Origin: Euryodendron excelsum | Taxonomy: Eukaryota > Streptophyta > Magnoliopsida > Ericales > Pentaphylacaceae | Assembly (NCBI GenBank): GCA_033060915.1 | Contig: CM065388.1 | Location: forward strand, 22,838,501-22,902,500 | Direction: 5' to 3' | Length of the DNA: 64,000 nt | Shown: positions 10,661-22,664 of the stretch, in pieces | Layout of the letters: each line of letters starts with the position of its first letter | Position numbering within the stretch: the stretch's first letter is position 1 | Position numbers and translations under genes: made by a program | Notes under the pieces: generated by a model | What the model was told of the DNA's origin: nothing | Databases searched by the model: none | The model's input: the letters and a program-made list of their open reading frames with translations, nothing else

Positions 10661-10811
10661 GAATCTTTTTCAAAAGCCCTTTATTCAATTCTATTTTCAA
10701 TTCAAACCTAGTCGCAGTCATTCTTCTAGGAGGGTGAGTCCTAACGAGAGAGTACAGCATTTTTCCCGCTTGTGTGAGTATTCCTCGAGTGCGAAAAATT
10801 TGGGCGCGACA

Positions 10812-11129
10812 AATAATAGGTACAATGTTTTAAAAACATAAAATAAAAGAACTTATGTATAATACAAGTAATAAAATAGGGAGTGTTCTAACTGGCAAAC
10901 TGGAAGTCTGACAATTGTACTGTTTGTTTCCACACGTTACTAGTGCCTAAACCTTGTTATCTGTCAAGTTTGACAGACGTCCGAGGTCATTTGAGAGTTT
11001 TAGTATTGAAACGGCTCAAAAAACTTGTTTTTTTTTTTTTTTATAAAAAAGTTAAGGAAAAAAGATGAAAAAATGTCATAACTCTCGCCTAGGATTGAAA
11101 ACTTGATTTGAAAAATTGTGATTTTGAAA
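10812..11129 (-). mobile_element. Remainder of the CACTA element beyond LTR A
   Basis: Begins with the AATAA duplication and would join to 5529 without LTR A, so the first part is CACTA intron. No exon is recognised. A T run at 11030-11043 marks the approximate junction to the Copia element that follows. Confidence 0.4.
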
Positions 11130-11718
11130 ATTAGGAGGTTGTTCAACATAAACCTATTATGAAATATAGCCATTTAAAGATACGTTTTTAACATCTATTT
11201 GGTAAAGTTTGAAATTATTAAAATATGCAAATGCAAGCAACATTCTAATAGCTTCAAGTCAAGCTATGGGTGCAAATGTTTCATCAAAATAAATTTATTT
11301 TTCTTGGTTATAACCTTGAGCTACCAATTGAGTTTATTTTTAATAATAACCCCGGATTCATTCATTTTGTTCTAAAAATTCATTTTGTACCAATTACGGG
11401 ATAGTCATTAGGTCTTGGAACTAAAGTTCAAACCTTATTTTTTTCAAATTGATTTAACTCTTCTTACATAGCTAGGATCCAACTTTCATCATTCTCAGAC
11501 TCTTTAAAACATTTACGTTCAATTTGAGGTAAAAATGCTAAATTACCATAAATATTATAGAGAGAAAAATGAGTTTTTATACTTTATGAGGGATTACCAA
11601 TAATCAACTTATTAGGATGATTGTGTGTATACCTCCAGTCTTTAGGCAAGTCTTGTGCATTTTCTTTGGATCATTTTTTACTTGCAAGAAACTCCGTTGA
11701 ACTTTCTCCTTGATTCTT
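11130..11718 (-). pseudogene. Copia reverse transcriptase fragment
   Basis: Minus-strand translation around 11300-11160 shows FDETFAPIA, LEAIRMLLAFA and FKLYQIDVK, the classic N-terminal RT block of plant Copia elements, with several stops and frame changes. The catalytic YVDD block, RNase H and the 3' LTR are missing; the element is broken off near 11130. Confidence 0.75.
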
Positions 11719-12623
11719 TTATATGAAAAATTGCTTTAAGAATCTATCTTCCTTTTTCATAATGGTAAGTTCTTCTATACTTTGTTCAATATTTATATCA
11801 TCGTCACTTGCAATTTTCTTGAATAAAATATTTTTAGATTCATCAAATACTACATGAATAGATTCTTCCACCATTAAGGTTCTTTTGTTAAAAACTTCAT
11901 AACTTTTACTAGATATAGAATACCCAAGCATGGATTTAGCATCAAATTTATTCAAATTATCTTTTTTATTATTCAAAACAAAACATTTACATCCAAAAGT
12001 ATGCAAATAATTAATTTTAGATTTTATTTTTTTCCAAAGTTCATATGGAATTTGCTTAAGAATATGCCTAATCATAGCACAATTCAAAACATAACAAGCG
12101 GTATTAATGGCTTCTGTCCAAAAATATTTTGGTAGATTATTTTTACATAATATTGTTCTAGTTATTTCTTCAACAGTTCTATTTTTTTTTCTTTCTATTA
12201 CACCATTTTGTTGTGGTGTTTTTGGTGCTGAAAAGTTATGTTTAAAACTATTTTGATTACAATATTTTTCAAATTGCAAATTGTCAAATTCATTACTATG
12301 ATCACTTTTAATAGTTGAAATTGTAACACCTTTTTTACTTTGAACTTTTCTACAAAATTTTGTAAAAGTGTATAATGCATCATCTTTATGTGCAAGAAAG
12401 AATGCCCATGTATATCTTGAATAATTATCAACAATGACATGTGCATATCGCTTTCCACCCAAACTAATTGTCCTAGTTGGACCAAATAAATTTGTATGTA
12501 ATAATTGTAATGGTCTAGAGGTAGAAATAATATTTTTAGATTTAAAAGAAGTTTTAGTTTGTTTTCCTTTTGGATATACATCACAACGTTGATCTTTTTC
12601 AAATTTGATTTTTGACAGTCCAA
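11719..12623 (-). pseudogene. Copia integrase
   Basis: The main open part (12462-11719) contains YAHVIVDNYSRYTWAFFL, IKSDHSNEFDN and TPQQNGVIERKNRT-like residues (here IERKKNRTVEEI). These are the D, D and E blocks of the Copia integrase core, the second Asp lying in SDHSNEF. Downstream it continues with the LPKYFWTEAI and HTFGCKCFVLN blocks that precede reverse transcriptase. An overlapping frame (12623-12450) carries the beginning, so a frameshift separates the N-terminal part. Defective. Confidence 0.85.
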
Positions 12624-13200
12624 TGACTAAATCATTTTAGAAAGTTTTGAAATCAAATCCATGCAAGCATGTGCAAGCCTTCTATGCCATAACTAATTAC
12701 TATCACTCATAGCTAAAAAACATTTTACGTCACTAGAAGATATATCATTAAGATCAATGACGTATACATTTTCAGGCCTATGATCAACAAATAGTATTTT
12801 ATTATCTATGATACTTTCTATTATGCAATGTATGTTTAAAAAATAACTCTATTTTCTTTATCACATAATTGACTCATGCTAATCAAATTATGTTTCAAGC
12901 CTTCAACAAGTAAAACATTTTTAATAATAGGAAAATGACTTTTACCAATACTACTAATACCAATAATATTTCCTTTGTTATTGTCTCCAAAAGTCTCATA
13001 TCCCTCATCTTTAGATGCTAGAGTTGTAAACATTGATTCTTTACCTGTCATATGCCTTGAGCAAGTACTGTCAAGAAACCATCTTTTTTTTTTGGATTTT
13101 AGGCAAACTTATGAAAATAAATCAACCATTGATTTTTGATACTTAAACTTTTTTGGGGATATGGAGGCTAGCTTTAAAGTTACTTGAACTCACAATTTTT
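12624..13200 (-). pseudogene. Copia protease and pre-integrase region
   Basis: Residues of the stretch before and inside 13051-12836 include MTGKESMF, followed by KNVLLVEGLKHNLISMSQLC, the usual block between the Copia aspartic protease (DSTCSRHMTG-type motif) and integrase. The active-site codons lie just upstream near 13060-13075. Stops interrupt the join to integrase. Confidence 0.65.
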
Positions 13201-13858
13201 TTAGGAACCCGAATTTATTTGACTCCAACATATATATATATATATATATACATATTTTAATTGGACAAGAATGTGATTGATGACCTTTCTTATGGCAATA
13301 ATGACATGTATAGTGTGGATTATAAGATGATGTTGTTTTAACAAAATTTGTTTTGTAAAACTTTTGCTTGTAAAATGATTGTAACCAATTCCAACTTTAT
13401 CAAAAACACATCTTTGTTTTTTGAGTATCATATCAAAATTTTCTCTTCCTTTTACAAACTTTAAAAGAGTATTATTCAATTCGTCAACTTTTATTTTCAA
13501 AGTATCATTTTCATTTTTCAAATCATTTGAAATTGAAGTTTTAAGCTTGGAAGATACGTTTTCAACATTAATTTTTAAAATTTCATTTTCATTTTTCAAA
13601 TATTCATTTTCTTAAGAGAGAGAAGAAATAATCTTTTTGAGGGCTACGTTTTTTATAACTAATTTTTTAAATCATCATGCAATTCCTCAAAAGTATTTTG
13701 TAATTTTTCATAATAAAAATGTTCATTAAAAGTATCAGATATCTCATTATCTTCCTTTGCCATTAAGCATAGGTTGACAACTTCATTATCACTTTTTTGT
13801 GAAACTACTATTATCACTTTCTCCCTAAGCCGCTGCCATGTCGTTCTTTTTGTCATTT
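13201..13858 (-). pseudogene. Copia gag-protease linker, eroded
   Basis: Two overlapping frames (13599-13201 and 13886-13659) contain lysine/asparagine-rich coiled-coil-like residues such as ENDTLKIKVDELNNTLLKF, which in this Copia type lie between the zinc knuckle and protease. An (AT)n run at 13230-13248 is an in-place expansion. Confidence 0.45.
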
Positions 13859-14640
13859 TTAAAAATTTTTTTTGAGTTGAGGACACTTGAATTTTATATG
13901 GCCCGGATTTTTACATTCATAACAAATTATTGTTTCCTTTTTGTTATATTCTTTTGCTCTATCATTCTTTGAAAATTTTCGTTCGGCTTGCTTCTTCTTT
14001 CTGAAAAATCTTTTGAATTTCTTTGTGATCATGGCAAGCTCTTCATCTGCATTGTTAGTTTCTCCATCATTGCTATCAAATGTGGAGGAAGTGGTGGATG
14101 GTTTCAACACTATGCTTTTTTTCTTTTTACTTTCGTCATCACCTATTCTTATAGTAAGTTTGTGAGTTATGAGTGAACCTAAGAGTTCATCCAAGTTAAG
14201 TTTCATGAGATCTTTGGCTTTTAATATAGCAGTTACTTTTGGCTCCCAACTCCTTGGTAAAGACCTAACAATTTTTTCCACTATTTTAACATTAGTATAA
14301 CATTTACCAAGAGATTTCAAGGCATTTATAATATTAGTAAGTCTAGTAAACATATAAAAAGTAGACTCCTCTTGATTCATTTTAAACAATTCATATTTAT
14401 GAACAAACATGTTAATCTTAGACTCTTTGACTTGATTAGTCCCCTCTCGTGTAACTTCTAATTTGTTCTAAATTTCCTTGGCCGACTCATATGTAGAGAT
14501 TCTATTAAACTCATTAATATCTAATGTATAATGTAATAAGTTCATGGTTTTGGAGTTTATTTGAAAACTTTTTAAGTCATTCTCATTCCATTTACTTTCT
14601 TTTTTAGGCACTTTTTGTTCACCCATGATTTAATTTGGTA
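13859..14640 (-). pseudogene. Copia gag (UBN2 type) with zinc knuckle
   Basis: A start ATG lies near 14626 (MGEQKVPKKES), one or more stops follow, then an open stretch from 14410 with FYMFTRLTNIINALKSLGK and KIVRSLPRSWEPKVTAI, the conserved UBN2 core. The C-terminal CYECKNPGHIKFKCP (about 13915-13870) is an intact CX2CX4HX4C zinc knuckle. This gag type is common in Sirevirus-like Copia elements. Confidence 0.85.
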
Positions 14641-14840
14641 TTTTAGGACCACTAACAATAACTCTTCATAATTCATAATTTATAGCTTGAATGTAAATTC
14701 TCATCCTAGCTTTTTAATAATTATAATTTGTGCCATTGAACAAAAGAGGTCTATTGGTAGATTGACCTTCGGTAAGTGATGTTCCTGTTATGGTTGCCAT
14801 TATCTACTCTATGACGATTAAGCAAAAAATTAGAGCACTT

Positions 14841-14852
14841 GCTCTGATACTA
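14841..14852 (-). other. Copia primer binding site (initiator tRNA-Met type)
   Basis: The minus strand reads TAGTATCAGAGC three bases inside the LTR end, one base different from the canonical TGGTATCAGAGC. It fixes element orientation as minus and the LTR boundary at 14855. Confidence 0.75.
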
Positions 14853-14854
14853 AT

Positions 14855-15878
14855 TGTTAGACCAGGTAGCAACCCAAGAGAGAGGTAAATTAGGTTTATA
14901 ATTAAAAATTAAAAATTAAAATAATCTAATGCACTTAATTTTCAAGTGGTGAGATGCAATAAAACATATATTAAATATTAAGCTAGATATGTAATGAATA
15001 AGACAACCTAAGATATAATCAATATGAGATTAATAAAATGGATTTAAGTATGTGTATCTCAACTATATCAAGACAATATAAATGAGAAAGATATTAAGTA
15101 AGATATATAGAGAGAAAAGAGAAGGGATTAAACACAACGATTTAAAGTGGTTCAATTGGCTCCTCTTATGCCAAACCCAAGGCTCCTTCCTTGGGCAAAT
15201 CCACTATTCTTCAAATAGCTTTACACTACTAGCATACCCGGTTGTTAGAAAACCTTTATACCAAGTGTCTTGTTCGAAAAAGACTCAAAAAATAATCCTT
15301 TGTTTTGCTCTCCAAAACAAAGCACTAAAAGGATCTTTTTCTCCAAGTGTTTGTCTCAACCACTCAAGAAATAAATTATAAGGGTTTAACAACCCTTTTA
15401 CAAATGATATAGGGAAGTTGAAGCTCACAACTGTAAATACAAAACTCTCAAGAGTTGAATAAAACAATGAAACTCAAAGATAAAATAGAATAATGAAGAA
15501 GTAAAGCTCAAAACTTGAAGATGTTGATGAATATCACTTTCTATGCTTAATCTTTGTAACCTCTTGTATATGTCTTGCTTCTCTTGTGTATTTCAGTTTA
15601 TAGATAAAGATAGAAGGTGGATTTGTAGCTTCAAATAAGTTTCTAGCTGTTTGAGAAAGCATTGAATATTTCTTCTCGTTGAGCAACTTGTTGTCCGATA
15701 GGTTTTTGAATTTTTGATCAGATGCCTTCACTTCCACCTTAATTTTTGCCTTGATAACATTCGAATTTGAAAATGTCTACATGAGAAATGTTGTAAACAT
15801 GGAAGTCAGATTTTCAAAAACGCAAGAATTAGGTCGATTCAATGGTCAGATCAAAAGTTATGATAAAAAGGTGTAACA
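14855..15878 (-). mobile_element. 5' LTR of the minus-strand Copia element
   Basis: Ends are TGTTA at 14855-14859 and TAACA at 15874-15878, a perfect 5-bp inverted terminal repeat, giving a 1024-bp LTR. It abuts the PBS on the left. The partner LTR is absent, so the target duplication cannot be tested. Inserted in Sirevirus-like internal sequence that restarts at 15879. Confidence 0.75.
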
Positions 15879-16385
15879 AGGTTACTCTTTGTTGAGAAGA
15901 AGGTAAGGGAGCTCGGTAAGGCATTTGTGACTAAGGGAAACAAATTGAAGCAGCAAATGGGTAATGACATTGCAATGTCTATTGAGCATCTAGGAAAATA
16001 TATTAAGAAAATGATTCGAGATGCATACAATCCCCTCTATAGCAAAATTTGCAGAAGAGAACTCCTCCATTGATGCCCCTACTGATGACATGGATGAAGC
16101 ACATCAGGAAATTGATCTCTCAACTGGCACAAAAGCTGACATCCCCACTCAAGTAAAAGCCAAACCTAATCAAACCTCTCCACAATCACCACCAGCACCC
16201 ACTAGTATGAACTAGGGTAGAGAAATCCAGCCAAGTTCACAAACACTGCTGATGACCTTGTTGATCTTTCCTAAACTCTATCCCCCAAAGCCAAAAACTA
16301 AGCACTCTTGCATTTGCACTTCATCCTTGCACTTTTATTTGCATTATGAACAAGTCTTTATTTTACATACCAAAAAGAGGGAGAT
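15879..16385 (+). mobile_element. 3' internal end of a Sirevirus-like Copia element
   Basis: Coding remains are weak (for example EIDLSTGTKADIPTQVKAKP in 16021-16215). The stretch ends with the purine tract AAAAAGAGGGAGAT (16372-16385) before TGTTGATTGCATGCC, a typical Sirevirus 3' LTR junction. No intact ORF; the Pro/Ser-rich frame may be the tail of the extra 3' ORF of such elements. Confidence 0.55.
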
Positions 16386-17123
16386 TGTTGATTGCATGCC
16401 TTAATTTTGATGGTAAGAAAAATTTGTTTAAATGTCTAATTAATTTACTTAGTGTGTAGATAATTTCATGCATTAATTAGACTATGACTTGAAGTTTGAA
16501 CATATTGAAGAACTAATAAAGCTTATCAAGAAGATTTGATAAGTGTGTTGAAGTCTTGAATAGATGGAACAAGTGATATTGATTGAAGAATCCTAGAAGA
16601 AATCAAGTTGATAAAGATCAAGCAAAAAGATTTAAGATGTTCAAAGAAGCACAAAAGATTAGTTGAAGAAAAGAGATCTCAAGTCTTGGAAGGTCTCTTG
16701 AAGATTTTAAAGACGAATTAGATCAATAGAAGAAGTGATGCTGATCGATGAATCCTGGATATAATCAAATCGCATTGATTTCATCTCAAAGAGAATGAAG
16801 GAGTTCAAGATCAAGAGAAGTGAATATCACAACTATGGGAAGCTCTTTTAAAGAATTTAATGAAGTTTCAACAAATCAAAAGAAATCATGAATTAAGTGA
16901 AGAAGCTCTTGAAAAACCACATGCATTGAAGAAGTCATTTTAAGCTTTAGAAGCCTAATTTGCTATATAAATGATGTGCTTGAAGGATTAGAAAAAGGTT
17001 GAAGAAGTCTTGCATTATGACACCTATGGAATTGCTAAGAGTCGACACTTAGATCTCCACGGTTCAACATATGAAGTCAGTAACTTGCTCCTGAGCATTT
17101 GTATTCGCAAGAGTTGACACATT
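16386..17123 (+). mobile_element. Sirevirus-like LTR, left part
   Basis: Begins TGTTGATTGCATGCC next to the PPT. It is interrupted at 17124 by LTR B and resumes at 22133. A related copy of 16550-16745 is found at 48440-48622. Near 17040-17120 the first GAGTCGACAC-type repeats occur. Confidence 0.65.
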
Positions 17124-18672
17124 TGTAAGCAGCCCGTTTTTGACCGCTCGGCAGTCTACGGTCCGTCCAGACTTGTACTCAAGTCAATATGGGCGTATTC
17201 CCATCGAAATCAACCCTCTAAATCTAATCCTGTCTATTCATCGCTTCTCGGGTCTCGCCAGGCCCAAATAGAGGCAAAATAACCAAAATACCCTTAGGGG
17301 CATTGTTCGGTTCAATTCTAAATCAGGCACGTCTTTCCGGAGACGGTAAGTTCCCTTTTCAATCCTATTAGACGTGTCTTTCTGAAGACGGTAAGTCCCC
17401 TTTCCAATCCCAAATCAGGCATGTCTTTCCAAAGACGGTAAGTCCCCTTTCCAATTCCAATTCCAATCCCTTTCTTGAGACAGTTGATTCTTCGAGACGG
17501 CAATTCTATCCAATCTGGCACGTTTTTTGAAGAAAATTCCTTCAGAATGGTAAGTCCCTTTAAACTTGTCGACCGGGACAAGACCCCAAGTCTCCTAAAT
17601 AGTAGAACGGTTCACCTTTGGCGCCTGCTAGCCTGCCAATGCAGAAATGTCCGTTGAGGCATGCCTTCTGAGAAAGTTATTTCTCAGGCGCTAAGTCTCT
17701 TTAGCAGCTTCCCGAGATCAGGCAGTCTCGGGAATGATCGCGAACCGTCAGGGTAGCGGAAATACTCGTAAATATCGCAACCGTCAGAGTAGCGAAAATA
17801 CTTGCAAACAGGTTGATATAGGGAATTGCCAACAAACCCCTGTATCACGAGACCGCTGTCAGAGCGGCGAAAATACTCAAAACCCAGGTCAACACTGGTG
17901 CCTGCTAGCCCACTCTAGTGAAAAATGACCAAATTGCCCCTAGGGCTGTTTTCTAGCACGTTTCTCAAGAGCACACTTAAGCCCTCAGAATGATAAGTCC
18001 ACCTTTCTAGATTGTCTTAAAAGCAATTTGGCATGATTAGGTGCCCTCCAGTCCGTCTCGGGTTAATTCTGAGACTTTTCGGTCAATATGACCATTTTGC
18101 CCCTAGGCATCCGAACTCCCCAAGAACCACACTGGCTTTCGGTATCAAACTGGTAACTTCTCGAGAATGCCTCCTACAGTATTCTTAACCTTTCTTTACT
18201 TTTTCGGATCATTCTGAGTTAGTTTCGACAAACCCGGTGCAAAATGACCGTTTTGCCCCTCGTGGGTCGGTCACCTTTTCTGACCACACCGGCTCTGGGT
18301 ATCAAACCGGAAACCTTTGGGAATATTTTGAATAATGTTTCCAAATCTTGAATCTTCTTTTGGGACGTTCCGAGTCCATCTCGGCAACTTTCCAACCGGT
18401 TGACAATTTTGCCCCTAATGGCCCGGTCGACCCTTCCGACACATCCTGTCTTTATTTCTCAAGTCTAATACTTCTGGGACACTGTTCTAAGTGCTCCTAC
18501 GCTTTTTTCAGCCTTTCGGGTCATTCCCGGTCTCTCAACTCCTTTTCGGACTTTCTAGAGTCACTTTTAGTGAAGCTAGGCTAAAAATTGCATGGTAGTC
18601 AATAGTACAGGCGCCCAAATCTTCCCAAGATACGTTGCTTGCTGATCTTAAAATTTTCCTAACGGGCTGGCA

Positions 18673-18723
18673 CCACTAGTAGTGGCGCCAAGCCAAGAAA
18701 TGGCCTAGCGCTACTCCTAGTGG
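18673..18723 (+). promoter_or_regulatory. GGCGCC hairpin of LTR B
   Basis: Arms 18673-18694 and 18702-18723 pair around an AGAAAT-type loop; counterpart of the hairpin in LTR A. Confidence 0.55.
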
Positions 18724-18781
18724 CGCCAAGAGGAAATTTGGCCTGGCGCCACTGCAACAGGCGCTAGGTCTATCCCATCTC

Positions 18782-18788
18782 TATAAAT
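18782..18788 (+). promoter_or_regulatory. TATA box of LTR B
   Basis: TATAAATACAGAGCCTC, aligned with LTR A, 59 bases after the GGCGCC hairpin. Confidence 0.7.
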
Positions 18789-21308
18789 ACAGAGCCTCTT
18801 CCAGCATGAAAGAGGTCTGCAAACTCAATCTGCAAACCCTAATATTTGATATACAGAGCTCGTAGCCTTCCTAAACCCTAGCTTCTCTAGGTTTTCCAAA
18901 CCCTAGCCACTATACACAAACCCTAGCCTCCCATGCACTCACATACACTTCTATATACTTATACAATAGTCTCCAACCCTCCATTGAAGACTTAGATTGC
19001 TGCAACTACAAGCTTTGAAGATCAAACACAAGCCCTCGAAGACTGAAGTGAAGCGAAGACCGAAGAAAAGCAAGGCGCGCAAAAGCAAAGCAAAGTAAAC
19101 AAGACATACGGTAGGCTTTCTCTTTAAGTTTCTACACTTCCCCCTCTCTCTTCTCCCTTCTAACCCACTTGGGTTTTCTCTATTTTAATCCCCCATCTTC
19201 TTCCCCCCTTTCTTTGCATGCTTGAAACAAAGGGATTCCCGGTTCATGTGTAGGATTAGGCTATTGGAGGGTCACCGTGTCGGGCGCTTTCTTTTAGTCT
19301 AACCGGAGGCTACATGGGTTCGGCCCCCTTGATTATGTGGTGAAGCCTTAACCTTGTATATTCACGACTCCAATTTGCATTGTGCATATCATTATCTTGC
19401 ATTCTTCCAAAAATCATTTTCAAACTTATTTTCAAAACTTGCATTAAACTTGTTTTCAAAATTGCATCAAAATCTCATTTTTCAAAACTTGTTTTCAAAA
19501 TCACAATCCTAGGGTGATTCTAGCCTTTCCATGGCTAGGATTGCTTTAGGAAAGTGTTATATCTAAAGTAACCGATATGGTCTATATTTTTAACTCCTAG
19601 TTGTTTTCAAAACCACTTTCTTAAAGTGGTTCTAACCTTCTTATGGTTAGAATCGCTTTAGGAAAGTGAGACGTTTTTATACTTTTCAAAAAGCTCTTTT
19701 TTCAAAAGTCTCTTTTTCTAAAACCCTCTTTTTCAACATGCTTTCCAAAAACTCTTCTTTCCAAAGTTATTTTCAAAAACTCCCTCCAAAAATCTATTTT
19801 TCAAAAACTCTCTTTTCAACTCTTTCTCAAAATGCTCTCTTCAAATTCCTTTCCTAAAAACATTTCCTAGGTTTCTTTCTTAGAAAGCACTCCCTAAATC
19901 TCTTTCCTAAAAACTCTTTTTAACAATCTCCTTCCAAAATCTTGTTTCCAAAACTCTCTCAAAAGTTTTACTTTCCAAAAACTTCATTCCTAAAACTCTT
20001 TTCAAATTCACTTTTTAAAAACTCCTCACTAGGATTTCTTTTCAAAAACTCTCTCTCCAAAATCTTCCTTCTAGAAACTCCTCTCTAGGATTGCCTTCTA
20101 AAAATCTTCGTTTCCAAAAACACACTTTTCAAAAATCCCTTTCTTGGTGCCCAAGTCAAGCCTTAGAACCCACAATTAGGAAACCTTAATTTCCTTTCTT
20201 AAAAACATGATTTTCAATCTTGCCTTAAAACCTAGGTTTCCAAAATCTTCCTTTTCACATCCAAACTATACATATTTTCAAAATCTACTTTCTACGTCAA
20301 AACTATAGTCTTTCCAAATCTAGGGTTTCTAAAACTTCATTTTCCAAATCCTTGTCAAATAAAATCTTTCCTTTAAGAAGTTAAATCTAATATTCTCGTT
20401 TAGGAAACTAGATCCGATCCTCCGTTTTTGGAAACAAAATCAAAACACTTTTTCTTAGAAACAAAATCCAAATCTTTCCTAATTCAACTCCTTCCTAATC
20501 TTCTATTTTCCGGAATCTTAAGTTTTCAAAACTTGAACATAAAAACCTTTCCTTAATTTTAAAACTCAATTTCTGAATCTTTCCTAATTCTACCCCTCTT
20601 TCCAAATCTTAACCTTCTAAATCTAAGTTTTCAAATCTTTCCTAAACTCAAACCTTTCCTAATCTCAAGATTTTCTAAAACTCAAACTCTAAAGCTTTCT
20701 AAATCCTAAACTTTCTAAATTCAAAGCTTTCTAAATCTAAAGCTCTCTAAATCTTAAGCTTTCTAAATTTTAAATCCTTTCAAATTCAAAACGTTTTTAA
20801 GTTAAATCTTTCTAAACTTCTAACTTTCCAAATTCTAAACTTTCGTAAATTTCAAATCTCTCCAAATCTAAAACTTTCTAATTTTCAAAAGCTCGCTATT
20901 TCAAAACATTTCAAATTCAAAACTTTACAATTTCAAAACTTTTTTTAAAACGAAACCATTCTTAATTCAAAACTTTCCTATTTTGAAACTTCCCTAGTTT
21001 GCATCTTTCCTAAATCCAATCTTTTTCTAAATCTTCCAAGTCCAACATTCGAGTCAAATATTTTTTAAAACCCTTCCAAGACAAATCTTTCCTAAGTCTC
21101 TTTTCTTTCCTAAGTCTAGGTTTCCTAAACCTCAATATTTCCAAAACAAGTCTAAATCTTTCTTCCAAGTTCTACCTTCCCAAGTCAAAGTCCAATCTTT
21201 TCAATTCCAAAATTCCAAATTCCAATTTTCAATCTTCTATTCTAAATTCAAATAAAATCCTTTTTCCAATCAAAATCTCTTTCTTCAAATTCGACTCTTC
21301 TATTTTCA

Positions 21309-21386
21309 ATCAGGCTCTTGTCTGAACTACAACTGACCTGATTTCTCCAAAAGGATACGTAGGCAACTCTCATGGGTGCGGTCACA
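21309..21386 (+). other. Conserved island 1 of LTR B
   Basis: GTCTGAACTACAACTGACC and GGATACGTAGGCAACTC, close match to the island in A, D, E and F. Confidence 0.55.
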
Positions 21387-22140
21387 TCATTTTTCAAGTT
21401 TTTATTTCTACAAAAATCTTTCCAAATCTCCAATCTATTTTCAAATTTCCAATTCCAAATTTCTATTTTCAAATTTCTATTTTTAATTTCCAAAACTTTC
21501 TTTCCAAATTCAGACTTCTATCTCTTCCTTTTCAAATCAAATCAATTTCTTTCCAAATCTATTTTTCAATTCTTTTTTCTTGCACTTGCATATTATGCAT
21601 CATGTTAAATTTCTTTTTAAACATTTCTTTTTCAAAGTCGATAGGATTAGACAATTTGTTAGTTGAAGAGTCTCATAGGTGAATCTAGGGTAAATAGACA
21701 TGTAGGTACCGCGAGGGTGGGGTAGGGTGATGGCTTAGTGCGTTTTCCTTACACGTAACCAACCTTCGAACCTAGATAACTGTTTTTGTAATACCAAAAC
21801 GGAGTTATTTTTCAAAAGGGCTTAAATGTTTTCTAAAGGTTGCCAAACAACCCGTTTTTTTAAACCCCTCTCTTGGGGAGATATTTTCAAAATCGTTTTT
21901 CAAAACCCTAAGTGTAGTTTTCGGATTATGCTTAGTTTTTAGGTGACATAACTCACCTTAATCAAGTTAGGTGGCGACTCCAAACTTTTTTCAAAAGCCT
22001 TTTATTCAAATCTATTTTCCATTCAAACATAGTCGTACTCATTCTTCTAAGAGGGTGAGTTTTAACGAGAGAGTACAATGTTTTTTCCACTTGTGTGTGT
22101 ATTCCTCGAGTGCGAAAAATTTGAGCGCGACAACATTCAT

Positions 22141-22560
22141 TCTAGAAGTCGACACTTAGCTCATTAGGTATTGACATATAGACCATCAAGAGTCGACACA
22201 TGGAGACAGTGCATGACGTTGTTAAAACCCTCAAAGAGTCAACACATGAGATTACAAGAGTCGACACATCGAGACAGATTATAGGACTTTGAAAAAGGCT
22301 TAAAGGAGTCAACACATGAGCCTAAAAGTGTCGATACATCAAGACAAGTTGCACGACCTTGAAAAAGCCTTAAAGGAGTCAACATATAAGCTTAGAAGAG
22401 TCGACACATCGCGACAGTGCCTTGGAGAGATATGCTAAACTTGAAGGAGTCGACACTTGAATCTTCAAGAGTCGACACATGGAGGCAGATTGCTTATAGA
22501 ACAGTGTTTAGAATAGCAAGGTGTTGACACTTCTAGTCTAGGGGTCGACATATGCCACTG
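22141..22560 (+). repeat. GTCGACAC minisatellite
   Basis: About ten irregular units of 25-60 bases alternating AGAGTCGACACAT and GGAGTCAACACATGA, interspersed with GAGACAG and GACCTTGAAAAAG. The array also extends left of LTR B (17038-17120), so LTR B split it. Confidence 0.75.
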
Positions 22561-22651
22561 TAACGACTATATTTCTGAATGTTATAGTCAGCCGTTTTTG
22601 CATTTAATGGGATCTCCACTACTACCAATGGCTAGAATCAAAGTTGGGGCT

Positions 22652-22664
22652 TATATATATATAA
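22652..22664 (+). promoter_or_regulatory. TATA box of the Sirevirus-like LTR
   Basis: TATATATATATAA within GGGGCTTATA...ACCCCC; typical position ahead of the R region. Confidence 0.5.

Larger units (their letters stand above)
5530..10811 (+). mobile_element. LTR A: giant solo LTR of a Tat/Ogre-type Gypsy element
   Basis: Runs from TGTAAGCACCCC to GGGCGCGACA and is flanked by a perfect 5-bp target duplication, AATAA, at 5525-5529 and 10812-10816. With TG...CA ends and TSD but no coding sequence, PBS or PPT inside, it is a solo LTR of 5282 bp. Family membership follows from element D, where the same 3' end is joined to an Ogre-type PBS and the same 5' start follows a PPT. Order: U3 with two tandem repeat arrays, GGCGCC hairpin, TATA box, transcribed leader, CT-rich tract, conserved islands. 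It sits in the intron of a CACTA element. It is the formal product of LTR-LTR recombination. Confidence 0.9.
17124..22132 (+). mobile_element. LTR B: giant solo LTR (Tat/Ogre type)
   Basis: Runs from TGTAAGCAGCCC to GAGCGCGACA, 5009 bp, flanked by perfect TSD ACATT (17119-17123 and 22133-22137). Contents match LTR A in order: fewer 81-bp units, three ~157-bp units (cores near 18088, 18246, 18402), GGCGCC hairpin, TATA box, CT-rich tract, islands, PBS-like decamer at 21972-21981. No coding sequence. It splits a Sirevirus-like LTR. Confidence 0.9.

Noticed and set aside
22141..22560. CRISPR-like array
   Set aside because: Units and spacings are irregular and diverged, and the setting is a plant LTR; it is a minisatellite.
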